Under the pieces are notes generated by a model. It had not been told where the DNA came from. It searched no databases and was given only the letters and a program-made list of their open reading frames with translations. Shown piece after piece: positions 55,354 through 64,000 of a stretch of 64,000 nt of DNA; position 1 is the first letter of the stretch; every line of letters begins with the position of its first letter. Both the position numbers and the translations under genes were made by a program. Source of the DNA: an uncultured Alphaproteobacteria bacterium (GTDB lineage: Bacteria > Pseudomonadota > Alphaproteobacteria > Geminicoccales > Geminicoccaceae). The stretch lies in the NCBI GenBank assembly GCA_937995535.1, contig CALKJU010000009.1, forward strand, positions 62,001-126,000, in the 5' to 3' direction.

Positions 55354-55428
55354 CGTGCGGCTTCCGGACGCTGCGTGGATCCCGGCAAAAGATAGCGCGG
55401 CCTTGCACAGCACGCGAGCCCGGGCCAT

Positions 55429-55457
55429 TTGCCGAGCTGTCCGCCCTGCGCTATAGC
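55429..55457 (+). promoter_or_regulatory. Promoter of tRNA-Arg
   Basis: TTGCCG (55429-55434), a 17-bp spacer and TATAGC (55452-55457), 11 bp before the mature tRNA 5' end. The sequence and spacing are a good sigma-70-type match. Confidence 0.7.
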
Positions 55458-55468
55458 GCGGCTGGGTT

Positions 55469-55544
55469 GTGCCCGTAGCTCAGTGGATAGAGCGTCGGCC
55501 TCCGGAGCCGAAGGTCACAGGTTCGAATCCTGTCGGGCACGCCA
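55469..55544 (+). tRNA. tRNA-Arg (anticodon CCG)
   Basis: A complete cloverleaf of 76 nt with encoded CCA: acceptor GTGCCCG pairs with CGGGCAC, discriminator G, T-arm ACAGG-TTCGAAT-CCTGT, anticodon stem TCGGC/GCCGA around loop CTCCGGA. The anticodon at 55502-55504 is CCG, reading CGG arginine codons, which are frequent in this GC-rich DNA. The gene has its own promoter and lies next to the glutamate dehydrogenase gene. I see no integrase or duplicated tRNA end to suggest an insertion at this site. Confidence 0.97.
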
Positions 55545-55643
55545 GCCATCATCCTCTGTGGTTGATCCCCGGCCCCCGCGTTTGCCTTCTAACGGCAATG
55601 CGACTGTGCTTTGTTGTCGCTCATCCTTCGGGGAGGCACCGGG

Positions 55644-58600
55644 ATGGCGACGCGCGCCGAGGAACGGAAGGCGGAGCTCATCGAGGCACTGGTCGCCCTG
55701 GCCCAGGAGCGCCTCGCCCCGGGTGAGGCGGCGATGGGCGTGGCCTTCCTGCAGCGCTACTGGCGCGACGTGGCGCCGGCCGACATCCTCGCCCGCGACG
55801 TGCTCGATCTCTACGGCTCGGCGCTGGCGCATTTCCGCTTCGGGCAGCGCCGAAAGCCGGGCGAGACCAAGCTGCGCGTCTACAATCCGGACATCGAGCA
55901 GCATGGCTGGCAGTCGACGCACACCGTCGTCGAGGTGGTTCACGACGACATGCCGTTCCTGGTCGACAGCGTCGGCATGGAGCTGAACCGCCACGGGCTC
56001 GGCATCCATCTCGTCATCCACCCGGTGGTCCGCTGCGAGCGTGACGCCCAGGGCGAGCTTCGCCAGCTGTGCAGCGCCACGGATGGCACGGCCGAGAGCT
56101 TCATGCATTTCGAGGTCGACCGGCAGAGCGACCCGGCGCTGCTGGCCACGGTCGAGGCCGACCTCGCCCGGGTCCTGGGCGACGTGCGCCATGCCGTCGC
56201 CGACTGGCGCGAGATGCGCGGGGCCGTGGCGATGGCCGTGGCGGAGCTGCGCCCCCGGCCGGACAGCGTCCCCGCCGCCGAACTCGACGAGATTCGTGCC
56301 TTCCTCGACTGGCTGGTCGACGACCATTTCACCTTCCTCGGCTACGGCGCCTACCGGCTGCAGGCCGACCCGACCGGTGGCGAGGCGATGCTGCTCGACG
56401 GCCCGGCGCTGGGCATCCTGCGCGGCCGCAGGCCCGGCTACACCTCGCGCAGCTTCGGTGCGCTGCCGGTCGAGGTACGGGCCCGCGCGACCGACCCGAC
56501 GCAGCCGCTCACCATCACCAAGGCCAACACGCGCAGCACGGTGCACCGAGCGACCTGGCTCGACTTCATCGGCATCAAGCGCTACGACGCTGACGGGCAG
56601 GTGCTCGGCGAGCACCGCTTCCTCGGTCTGTTCACCTCGGCCGCCTACAACCTCAACCCGCGCCAGATTCCGCTGCTGCGCCGCAAGGTGCAGACGATCC
56701 TCGAACGCTCGGGCTTCGCGCGGACCGGACACGCCGGCAAGGCGCTGGCCAACATCCTCGACACCTACCCGCGCGACGAGCTGTTCCAGACCGACGAGGC
56801 GCGGCTGTTCGACATCGCGCTGGCGATCCTGCACATCCAGGACCGCCAGCGGATCCGCCTGTTCGTCCGCCCGGATCCGTTCGGGCGGTTCGTCTCCTGC
56901 ATCGTCTACGTGCCGCGCGAGCGCTACAACACCGCGCTGCGGGAGCGCATGCAGGCGATCCTCGAGGCGGTGCTCGACGGCCGCGACACCGAGTTCCAGG
57001 CGCAGGTCTCCGAGGCGGTCCTGGCGCGGATCCTGTTCGTCGTGCGCACGCCCAACGGCATCCCCGCCGACCTCGACGCCGAGGCGCTCGAGGCGCGGCT
57101 CGTCGAGGCGACCCACGGCTGGACCGATCAGCTCAAGGATGCCCTGCTCGAGGCCGAGGGCGAGGAGGACGGGAACCGCCTGTTCCTCCGCTTCGGCCGC
57201 CACTTCCCAGCCTCCTACCAGGAGCGGGTCAGCGCTCGCGCGGCCGTCGCCGACGTCGAGCGGCTCGACGCGCTCGACGGCCAGGATGCCAGTCGGCTGG
57301 CCATGACGCTCTACCGTCGTATCGAGAGCCCGGCCGACGAGCTGCGCTTCAAGCTGATCCGCCCGCGGCAACCGGTGCTGCTCTCCGACGTCCTGCCGAT
57401 CCTCGAGAACATGGGCCTGCAGGTGCTGACCGAGGAGGGCCACACGATCCGCCTGCCCGACGGCGGTTGGTTCGCGATGCACGACTTCGCCCTGCGCCCG
57501 CTCGTCGGCGGGGCCGTCGACCTCGACCGCATCCGCCTCTCCTTCCAGGACGTGTTCGCCCAGGTCTGGGACGAGCGGCTGGAGAACGACGGCTTCAACC
57601 GCCTGGTCCTGGCCGCGGGGCTCGACGCGCGGCAGATCACCGTGCTCCGCGCCTACTGCAAGTACATGCTGCAGATCGGCTCGCCGTTCAGCCAAGCCTA
57701 CATCGAGGCGACGCTCGTGGCGAACCCGGCGGTCGCGCGCGGCCTCGCCGCCTATTTCGCGGCCCGCTTCGATCCGGCGCGCGACGGCGAGCGTTCGGTC
57801 CGCGCCGCAGCGCTCAAGGACGAAATCCTGGTCGGGCTGGAGCAGGTGCAGATCCTCGACGAGGACCGGATCCTGCGGCGCTACCTGGAGCTGATCGACG
57901 CCACCTTGCGGACCAACGCCTTCCAGCACGACCCGGCGAGCGGCGCGGGCAAGGACTACCTCTCGGTGAAGCTCGACCCGCAGCGCGTGCCGGGCATGCC
58001 CCGCCCCCGCCCGGCCTACGAGATCTTCGTCTACGCGCCGTGGATGGAAGGCGTGCACCTGCGCGGCGGCAAGGTCGCGCGCGGCGGGCTGCGCTGGTCC
58101 GACCGGCGTGAGGACTTCCGCACCGAGATCCTCGGCCTGATGAAGGCCCAGATGGTCAAGAACAGCGTGATCGTGCCGGTCGGCGCGAAGGGCGGGTTCA
58201 TCGTCAAGCGACCGCCCAAGGACCGCGCCGCCCTGCTCGAGGAGGGCATCCGCTGTTACAAGACGCTGCTGCGCGGGATGCTCGACATCACCGACAACAG
58301 CGTCCAAGCGCAGATCGTCCCGCCGCGCGACGTGGTGCGCTATGACGACGACGATCCCTATCTCGTCGTCGCCGCCGACAAGGGGACCGCGACTTTCTCC
58401 GACATCGCCAACGGCGTCAGCGCCGAGTACGGGTTCTGGCTGGGCGACGCCTTCGCCTCGGGCGGCTCCGCCGGCTACGACCACAAAGGCATGGCGATCA
58501 CCGCGCGCGGCGCCTGGGAGTCGGTCCGCCGGCATTTCCGCGAGCTGGGGATGGACCCGGACACCGACCCGTTCACCGTCGTCGGGATCGGTGACATGTC

Positions 58601-60479
58601 CGGCGACGTGTTCGGCAACGGCATGCTCCTGTCGCGCCAGATCAAGCTCGTCGCCGCGTTCGACCACCGCCACATCTTCCTCGACCCCGATCCCGATCCG
58701 GCGCTCTCCTTCGCCGAGCGCAAGCGGCTGTTCGCACTGCCCCGCTCGAGCTGGGACGATTACGACAAGGCGTTGATCAGCGAGGGTGGTGGGGTGTGGC
58801 CGCGCACGGCCAAGTCGGTCCCGCTCAGCCCGGCCGCGCAAAGGGCGCTCGGCACGAGCGTCGACGCGGCGACGCCGTTCGAGCTGATGCACGCGATCCT
58901 GCGGGCGCCGGTCGACCTGTTGTGGAACGGCGGCATCGGCACCTACGTCAAGGCGGCGAGCGAAAGCCACGCCGATGCCCAGGACCGCGCCAACGACGCG
59001 ATCCGCGCCGACGGTGAGACGCTGCGCTGCAAGGTGGTCGGCGAGGGCGGCAATCTCGGCTTCACCCAGAAGGGCAGAATCGCCTACGCCCTGAACGGTG
59101 GCCGCATCAACACCGACTTCATCGACAACTCGGCCGGCGTCGACTGCTCGGACCACGAGGTGAATATCAAGATCCTGTTGGGCGAGGTCGTCCAGGCCGG
59201 CGATCTGACGATCAAGCAGCGTGACCAGCTCCTGGCCGAGATGACCGACGAGGTGGCGACGCTGGTCCTGCGTGACAACATCTTGCAGAATCTCGCCCTG
59301 AGCCTGAGCCAGACGCTGGGCGTCGAACTGCTCGACGCGCAATGGACCCTGATGCGCAAGCTCGAGGCGGCGGGGAGACTGGACCGCGAGCTCGAGCGCC
59401 TGCCGAACGACGCCGAGCTGGCGGAGCGGCGCAAGGCCGGCCGCGGCCTGACCCGGCCGGAGGCGGCGGTGCTGCTCGCCTACGGCAAGATGACCCTGTA
59501 CGACGACCTGCTCCGCACCGAGTTGCCGGACCGGGTCTATTTCAACGGCGATCTCGCCAAATACTTCCCCCGCCCGTTGCGCCGGCGCTTTCCGCAGGCG
59601 ATCGAGAAGCACCGGCTGCGCCGCGAGATCGTCGCCACCTGGATCGCCAATAGCATCATCAACCGTGGTCTCGAGGTGTTCGTCAGCGAGCTCGAGGACG
59701 AGACCGGCGCCGATCTCGCCGACATCGCGCTCGCCTTCGTCATCACCCGAGACGCGTTCAAGCTCCTGCCGCTCTGGCACGAGATCGAGGCCCTGGCAGC
59801 ACCGGCGCCCGCCGACCTGCAGCTCAAGATGCTGCTCGCGGTACGCCACGCGCTGTTCCGCGGCAGCCGCTGGTTTCTCTCGCAGCTCGGCCGGCCGCTC
59901 GTGATCCGCGACGCGGTCGGCCGCTTCGGCCCCGGCGTGGCGCAGGTCGCGGCCGCGCTGGAGACGGTGCTCCAGCCGGACCAGGCGGAGCGGCTCAACG
60001 CCGCGATCGAGCGCTGGGCGGGCCCGGGCATCGACCGGAGCCTGGCGCGGCGCGTCGCTTTGCTGCCGCATCTGGCGACGGCCTGCGACATTGTGGCGCT
60101 GAGCGGGGCGCAGGACGACCTCGCCGGCCACGCCAGGACCTACAGCGCCTTGGACGGCGAGCTCGGCATGGGGCACCTCGAAGCCCGCCTCGCGGCGATG
60201 AGCCCGCGATCGCGCTGGGAGCGCATGGCCATCGTCGGGCTCCAGGACGAGCTCTCGCAGGTGCGCCGCCAACTCACCGGCGCGGCGGCGGCGGCCGGCG
60301 TCGGCGGCCCCGATCCGGCCACCGCCGCGGCCTCGGTGCGCGACTGGCTGGGCGGTCGGCTGCACGGCATCCACCGTTATCGGGCGCTGCTCGACGAGGC
60401 GGCACAGGCGGCCGAGCCCGACCTGGCGATGATGAGCGTCGTCGTGCGTGCACTGGTCGATCTCGGGCGGATGATCTGA
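55644..60479 (+). CDS. Large NAD-dependent glutamate dehydrogenase (about 180 kDa type)
   Basis: A 1,611-residue enzyme, the length of the large NAD-specific GDH class. The N-terminal regulatory part (HTVVEVVHDDMPFLVDSVGM, FTFLGYGAYRL) holds ACT-like subdomains; the catalytic part around residues 780-1,200 has the K849 region (GAKGGFIVKRPP) and VVGIGDMSGDVFGNGMLLSR; the C-terminal domain (GRGLTRPEAAVLLAYGKMTL, NRGLEVFVSELEDETGAD) follows. Catabolic deamination of glutamate to 2-oxoglutarate. The ATG giving MATRAEERKAEL, after GGGGAGG, was chosen. It stands alone downstream of the tRNA gene. Confidence 0.96.
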   Translation: MATRAEERKAELIEALVALAQERLAPGEAAMGVAFLQRYWRDVAPADILARDVLDLYGSALAHFRFGQRRKPGETKLRVYNPDIEQHGWQSTHTVVEVVHDDMPFLVDSVGMELNRHGLGIHLVIHPVVRCERDAQGELRQLCSATDGTAESFMHFEVDRQSDPALLATVEADLARVLGDVRHAVADWREMRGAVAMAVAELRPRPDSVPAAELDEIRAFLDWLVDDHFTFLGYGAYRLQADPTGGEAMLLDGPALGILRGRRPGYTSRSFGALPVEVRARATDPTQPLTITKANTRSTVHRATWLDFIGIKRYDADGQVLGEHRFLGLFTSAAYNLNPRQIPLLRRKVQTILERSGFARTGHAGKALANILDTYPRDELFQTDEARLFDIALAILHIQDRQRIRLFVRPDPFGRFVSCIVYVPRERYNTALRERMQAILEAVLDGRDTEFQAQVSEAVLARILFVVRTPNGIPADLDAEALEARLVEATHGWTDQLKDALLEAEGEEDGNRLFLRFGRHFPASYQERVSARAAVADVERLDALDGQDASRLAMTLYRRIESPADELRFKLIRPRQPVLLSDVLPILENMGLQVLTEEGHTIRLPDGGWFAMHDFALRPLVGGAVDLDRIRLSFQDVFAQVWDERLENDGFNRLVLAAGLDARQITVLRAYCKYMLQIGSPFSQAYIEATLVANPAVARGLAAYFAARFDPARDGERSVRAAALKDEILVGLEQVQILDEDRILRRYLELIDATLRTNAFQHDPASGAGKDYLSVKLDPQRVPGMPRPRPAYEIFVYAPWMEGVHLRGGKVARGGLRWSDRREDFRTEILGLMKAQMVKNSVIVPVGAKGGFIVKRPPKDRAALLEEGIRCYKTLLRGMLDITDNSVQAQIVPPRDVVRYDDDDPYLVVAADKGTATFSDIANGVSAEYGFWLGDAFASGGSAGYDHKGMAITARGAWESVRRHFRELGMDPDTDPFTVVGIGDMSGDVFGNGMLLSRQIKLVAAFDHRHIFLDPDPDPALSFAERKRLFALPRSSWDDYDKALISEGGGVWPRTAKSVPLSPAAQRALGTSVDAATPFELMHAILRAPVDLLWNGGIGTYVKAASESHADAQDRANDAIRADGETLRCKVVGEGGNLGFTQKGRIAYALNGGRINTDFIDNSAGVDCSDHEVNIKILLGEVVQAGDLTIKQRDQLLAEMTDEVATLVLRDNILQNLALSLSQTLGVELLDAQWTLMRKLEAAGRLDRELERLPNDAELAERRKAGRGLTRPEAAVLLAYGKMTLYDDLLRTELPDRVYFNGDLAKYFPRPLRRRFPQAIEKHRLRREIVATWIANSIINRGLEVFVSELEDETGADLADIALAFVITRDAFKLLPLWHEIEALAAPAPADLQLKMLLAVRHALFRGSRWFLSQLGRPLVIRDAVGRFGPGVAQVAAALETVLQPDQAERLNAAIERWAGPGIDRSLARRVALLPHLATACDIVALSGAQDDLAGHARTYSALDGELGMGHLEARLAAMSPRSRWERMAIVGLQDELSQVRRQLTGAAAAAGVGGPDPATAAASVRDWLGGRLHGIHRYRALLDEAAQAAEPDLAMMSVVVRALVDLGRMI

Positions 60480-60634
60480 TCGACCCTCTGTGGCGCGCCC
60501 GCATTTGCCTGCCGCGCCCGGCGAGGCTATGGTCCAGGGCCTCTCGGGGTGGGGTGGCAGGGCCCCTTCGCAGACGATGTCGGGTTCGGGAACGGTGCGG
60601 CGGCGGACAGTGTCGATCGCACCGGAGATGGCGA

Positions 60635-61240
60635 ATGCAGCAAAGCAAGGCACTCAAGGAAGGCGAGCTGTTCTTCAGGCAATGGCTCCGCTCGCCGAAG
60701 TCGATGGGCTCCGTGATCCCGTCCTCGCGCTACCTCGCCCACGCCGTGGCCGACGTCGTCGCTTGGCGGCCCGGGCAGTACATCGTGGAACTCGGCGGCG
60801 GCACCGGCGCCATCACCCAGGGTCTGATCGACCGCGGCATTCCGCGCGACCGACTGGTGGTGATCGAGCTGGAGCGCGCGCTGTTCGAGCATCTCCGGCT
60901 CCGCCTGCCGGGCGCAAACGTCGTCCAGGGTGACGCGACCAAGCTGCACGAGATCCTCGAGCAGCTCGGCATCGACGACGTCGGCACGGTCATCTCGGGC
61001 CTGCCGATGGTCGGCATGCCGTTCGAGTTCCAGCGCGCGATCATCGATCAGGCGTTCCGCGTCCAGCGCCCAGGCAATTTCGTGCTGCAGTACAGCTACT
61101 CGCCGATCGTGCCGATCCCGGCACGGCGGCTCGGCATCAAGGCGCAGCTCGTCCGCTGGGTCCCGCTCAACTTCCCACCAGCATCCGTCTGGCTCTACCG
61201 CCGTACCGCCGAGTTCGTGCACGCTTCACCTGGGCGCTGA
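60635..61240 (+). CDS. PmtA-like phospholipid N-methyltransferase
   Basis: A 201-residue SAM-dependent methyltransferase. It opens with FFRQWLRSPKSMGSVIPSSR, then the SAM-binding VELGGGTGAITQGLI, LVVIELERALFEHLRLRLPG and GTVISGLPMVGMPFEFQRAI. This matches the soluble Rhodobacter/Sinorhizobium PmtA family, which methylates phosphatidylethanolamine toward phosphatidylcholine; a related rRNA-methyltransferase-like family is the alternative. The ATG giving MQQSKALKEGE was chosen. The 3' end overlaps the convergent HyuA-like gene by 46 bp. The 155 bp before it show no other gene. Confidence 0.85.
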   Translation: MQQSKALKEGELFFRQWLRSPKSMGSVIPSSRYLAHAVADVVAWRPGQYIVELGGGTGAITQGLIDRGIPRDRLVVIELERALFEHLRLRLPGANVVQGDATKLHEILEQLGIDDVGTVISGLPMVGMPFEFQRAIIDQAFRVQRPGNFVLQYSYSPIVPIPARRLGIKAQLVRWVPLNFPPASVWLYRRTAEFVHASPGR

Positions 61241-63237
61241 CCGCGGCCCTGAGCGAGGTCTCCCAGCGCCGGCCTGCCGAACGCGCGCGCCTCGATCGTG
61301 ACACCCAGAACATGCCGCACCCCGGCGTGGTCGGGATAGGCGGCCTCCTTCCGTTCGACGACGAGGGTAGGCTCCGGGCAGCCGGCGAGTCGCGCCGCGT
61401 TCAGCGCCGCGGTGCGCGCCGCGGCCTCGGCCAGAGCCACGGCGCTCTCGAACTCCGCGACATCGCGTCCGCCTTCGGGCAGATGCACGCGCCACACCTG
61501 TTCCCCGATCCTGGCCAGGGTGACCCGCGCCGAGCGCTCGACCCGCCCGACCACGGCACCGACGGCGTTGCCGGTGGCATGATGCGGCGGGACGATCAGT
61601 CGCGCGCCCAGACGTGCGACCGGCGCAGGGTAGAGCAAAGGTGCCGGGCCGCCTACGGCGACCACCGGAAGGGCCAGCTTGAAGGTGGCACGGACCAGGC
61701 TGGCTGGCTCGCCGTTGCCGGCCGGCGCGGCCAGACTGCGGGCGACCAGCCGACCCGTCAGTCCCGTGGTCAACTCGTCCGCGGCCTCCCCGTCCGCGGC
61801 GAGCGCGGCCTCGAGGAGCAGCTCGCCGGTGCGAATCCCGGCGAGGTCCAGCACGTGCTGCGCGAACCTCGACGGAGCCTCGCCATGGCCGAGGCGCCGC
61901 GCCGCGAGGGCCGCACCCAGCCGCGCTGCCTCGACCGACCAGCCCTGCTGTCGACCCAGGACGTGGGCGGCATCGGTCGGCGTGAACCCCGCGGCGATCG
62001 CAAGACCTCGGTCGACGAGCCGAGCCGCGGCGCGGCCGAGATGCTGCCGCTCGACGATCTCCTCGATCGGGACCGGTCCGGTGGCGAGCAGCTCCCAGGC
62101 GCGCCGGGTGCTCGCGCCCAGGCTGGCCGTGTCGATCCGGTCCACCCGGCGCAGGAGGAACGCACCGTCATGCTCGCGGGGCTGGCCACGCGCTGCTTGC
62201 CGCTCCAGCTCGCTGCGGATCCCGGGATGCTGCTGCGCGAGCAGGCAGAGCGGCAGCAGGCGGCGCGGGCCGAGAACGAGCGCGCCGCCCTCGCGTCGCA
62301 CCTCGCTGTCGCCACCGAGTCCTGCCGTTCGCACATCGATGGCGCGAACCATCGTGCGGTACCCGGCCACACAGGCACCCTGGAGCGACAGCCTCGGCCG
62401 GCCATCCCGCAGCACCGCGACGTCGGTCGTGGTTCCCCCGACGTCCGCGACCACGGCGTCCGCCACGCCGCTGAGGAAGGCGGCGCCGATGACGCTCGCC
62501 GCCGGACCGGAGAGGATCGTCTCGATCGGACGGCGCGCGGCGACGTCGACCGCCACCAGCGAGCCGTCGCCGGTGACGACCATGAGCGGTGCGGTGATGG
62601 CGCTGGCCTGGAGCTCCTCCGTGACGGCGGCCAGGAGTGCCCGAAGCTCCGGAATAAGCCGGGCGTTGAGCAGCGTCGTCAGTGCCCGGCGCGGCGCGTC
62701 GAGATCGCTGGTGAGCTCATGCGAGCAGGTGACCGGCAGGCCTGCCGCCGCGGCGAGCGCTGCCACGGCCCGCTCATGGGCCGGATTGCGGACCGCGAAT
62801 TGGCCGCAGACCGCGACGGCGTCGACACTGTCCGCCCAGCGAGCCAGGGTCGCAGCGGCTGCGTCACGATCGAGCGACGCCTGCTCCTGCCCGTCCGCGC
62901 GATGCCCGCCGCGAACGAGCGCCGTCGGCGTGTCGGCGAGCGCCCGGTCGAGACCGGACCGGCGCAGTGCCCGTTCGTCGAGACCGATCAGGAGCAATCC
63001 GGCGCGCCCGCCGCGGCCCTCGACGAGCGCATTGGTGGCGAGCGTTGTCGACAGGCTGACCAGCGCCACCGGGCCAGCGCATTCCGCGCGGACCGCACGG
63101 ATCGCCGCGCCGATGCCCAGGCTCAGATCGTGATGTGTGGTCAGCGCCTTGGCCGTGGCGACCACCCGCTCGGCCGGGTCGAGCAGCACGGCGTCGGTGA
63201 ACGTCCCGCCGGTGTCGATACCGAGGCGCAGGCTCAC
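61195..63237 (-). CDS. Hydantoinase/oxoprolinase HyuA-like protein
   Basis: About 680 residues of the HyuA family (ATP-dependent N-methylhydantoinase A / oxoprolinase, ASKHA fold). It starts with the phosphate-binding LGIDTGGTFTDAVLLDPAER and carries the second nucleotide motif VADVGGTTTDVAVLRDG, with the internal VVTGDGSLVAVDVAARRPIE and SGPAASVIGAAFLSG segments. The GTG start at 63237 places LGIDTGG near residue 4, as in relatives; an ATG 13 codons upstream is possible. No HyuB gene (the usual partner) lies beside it in this window. The substrate (hydantoin, oxoproline, acetone) is undetermined. Confidence 0.87.
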   Translation of the reverse strand: MSLRLGIDTGGTFTDAVLLDPAERVVATAKALTTHHDLSLGIGAAIRAVRAECAGPVALVSLSTTLATNALVEGRGGRAGLLLIGLDERALRRSGLDRALADTPTALVRGGHRADGQEQASLDRDAAAATLARWADSVDAVAVCGQFAVRNPAHERAVAALAAAAGLPVTCSHELTSDLDAPRRALTTLLNARLIPELRALLAAVTEELQASAITAPLMVVTGDGSLVAVDVAARRPIETILSGPAASVIGAAFLSGVADAVVADVGGTTTDVAVLRDGRPRLSLQGACVAGYRTMVRAIDVRTAGLGGDSEVRREGGALVLGPRRLLPLCLLAQQHPGIRSELERQAARGQPREHDGAFLLRRVDRIDTASLGASTRRAWELLATGPVPIEEIVERQHLGRAAARLVDRGLAIAAGFTPTDAAHVLGRQQGWSVEAARLGAALAARRLGHGEAPSRFAQHVLDLAGIRTGELLLEAALAADGEAADELTTGLTGRLVARSLAAPAGNGEPASLVRATFKLALPVVAVGGPAPLLYPAPVARLGARLIVPPHHATGNAVGAVVGRVERSARVTLARIGEQVWRVHLPEGGRDVAEFESAVALAEAAARTAALNAARLAGCPEPTLVVERKEAAYPDHAGVRHVLGVTIEARAFGRPALGDLAQGRGQRPGEACTNSAVRR

Positions 63238-63326
63238 GTCAGCGCGCGAATGCGATCGGCCGATGCGGAGCAGCATGGCTTCGGGGTAAGGCTCGGGGCG
63301 ACGCCGCCGGAGGCCGCAGGCCGGGC

Positions 63327-64000
63327 ATGATCACCGCCCTCCGCTCCGTCTGGGCCCTGCTGCTCGGCATGGGTGTCCTGATGCTCGGCCACGGTCTCCA
63401 GGGCACACTGCTGCCGGTCCGCGCCAGCCTCGAGGCCTTCGGCACCGCCGTCATCGGCATGGTCATGTCCGGCTACTTCCTGGGCCTGCTGGCCGGGGCG
63501 CTGGTTACGCCGCGGCTGGTCGCCCGGGTTGGCCATGTCCGCGTGTTCGCCGCCCTGGCCTCGCTCGCCTCGTCGGTCATCCTGATCCAGGCGCTGCTCG
63601 TCCTGCCGAGCCTGTGGTTCGTGCTGCGCTTCGTCAGTGGCGTCTGCCTGTGCGGGATCTACATCGTGGCCGAGAGCTGGCTCAACGGCACGGTCAGCAA
63701 CGAGCACCGCGGGCGGCTGTTCTCCGTGTACATGGTGGTCCAGCTCGGTGCGATCGCCGGGGGCCAGTTTCTTCTGACGCTCGCCGACCCCCGTGGCGAG
63801 ACCCTGTTCATTCTCGCCTCGATCCTCCTCTCCTTGGCCCTCCTGCCGCTGCTCCTGTCGGCCCGACCGACGCCGCCGATCGAGCCGCACCGTGCGTTCG
63901 GCCTGCCCCAGCTCTATCGCGTCTCGCCGCTCGGCTTCATCGGCATCGGCGGGATCGGCCTCGCGCAGTCGGCCCTCTACGCGATGGGCCCGGTCTATGC
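63327..64000 (+). CDS. MFS transporter (N-terminal part, runs off the window)
   Basis: A membrane transporter of the major facilitator type, incomplete at the right edge; 224 codons are present. ATG at 63327 follows CCGGAGG. Helices are visible in WALLLGMGVLMLGHGLQG, SGYFLGLLAGALVTPRLVA, a loop between helices 2 and 3 with the RVGHVR motif, and ICVLVAESWLNG-like CGIYIVAESWLNGTVSNEHR. The AESWLN and RGRLFSVYMVVQLGAIAG segments resemble YcaD/YfkF-type MFS proteins. The substrate is unknown. Divergent from the HyuA-like gene across 89 bp. Confidence 0.85.
   Translation, partial: MITALRSVWALLLGMGVLMLGHGLQGTLLPVRASLEAFGTAVIGMVMSGYFLGLLAGALVTPRLVARVGHVRVFAALASLASSVILIQALLVLPSLWFVLRFVSGVCLCGIYIVAESWLNGTVSNEHRGRLFSVYMVVQLGAIAGGQFLLTLADPRGETLFILASILLSLALLPLLLSARPTPPIEPHRAFGLPQLYRVSPLGFIGIGGIGLAQSALYAMGPVY

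Noticed and set aside
55469-55726. Open frame MPVAQWIERRPPEPK
   Set aside because: It is the familiar false translation of a tRNA gene; the cloverleaf of tRNA-Arg is clear.
55515-60653. A 1,712-codon open frame on the minus strand
   Set aside because: It is antisense to the complete NAD-GDH gene and its translation has no family motif. High GC makes long antisense frames common.

Overview
The window is about 64 kb of high-GC DNA with tightly packed genes and many 1 to 8 bp start/stop overlaps. Its content points to an alphaproteobacterial chromosome near the replication-initiation genes. The diagnostic run is ubiB-ubiE / mutM / enoyl-CoA hydratase / rpsT / dnaA, continuing into dnaN-recF-gyrB. 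Other features fit this class: a RegB/RegA redox two-component system, the very large (about 1,600 aa) NAD-dependent glutamate dehydrogenase, argD close to hslO, and a PmtA-like methyltransferase. A Rhodospirillales-like lineage is my inference from gene content only. I see no insertion sequence, prophage, CRISPR array or rRNA operon.

Layout. (1) 1-10.6 kb: ubiquinone biosynthesis (ubiB, ubiE), DNA repair (mutM), maiA, an enoyl-CoA hydratase, ribosomal protein S20 with its own promoter, then dnaA, dnaN, recF, gyrB. (2) 10.6-14.8 kb: a CBS-pair protein, a cupin overlapping an orphan BMP-type binding protein, a dienelactone-hydrolase-like enzyme, an HpcH/HpaI aldolase and a glyoxalase I. (3) 14.9-17.7 kb: a FecR-domain protein plus a CHASE2 class III adenylate cyclase, preceded by a CRP-like palindrome. 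(4) 17.7-22.7 kb, minus strand: an apparent operon hldD-hldE-regB-regA-regA', joining LPS heptose synthesis to a redox two-component system with two RegA-type regulators. Their DNA-binding ends are 117/118 bp identical while the receivers are diverged. (5) 22.8-30.8 kb: a ChaC-like cyclotransferase, a CUT1-type sugar ABC transporter, a small membrane protein and an enlarged AmpG-like permease. (6) 30.9-34.8 kb: polysaccharide-export lipoprotein, outer-membrane barrel, PPP-type phosphatase and a GalE-like epimerase. (7) 34.8-44.5 kb: a large MscS channel, the TamA-TamB system, an ABC-2 permease and a small hypothetical gene. (8) 44.5-46.6 kb: argD and hslO without argF between them. (9) 46.7-55.1 kb: an IclR regulator and a catabolic run gcl-glxR-glycerate kinase-puuE-allantoate amidohydrolase-M20 hydrolase, which reads as ureide (allantoin) use feeding glyoxylate into glycerate. 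Two copies of one operator-like sequence flank the regulator. (10) 55.1-64 kb: FmdB-like zinc ribbon, tRNA-Arg(CCG), giant NAD-GDH, PmtA-like methyltransferase, a HyuA-like protein and the start of an MFS transporter.

The most noteworthy signals are regulatory. They are the RegB kinase with an altered H-box (His-Leu-Leu-Gly instead of His-Glu-Leu-Gly) together with two RegA paralogs whose effector domains appear recently homogenised; a CRP-like site in front of an adenylate cyclase operon, suggesting cAMP feedback; and the paired IclR operators around the glyoxylate cluster.
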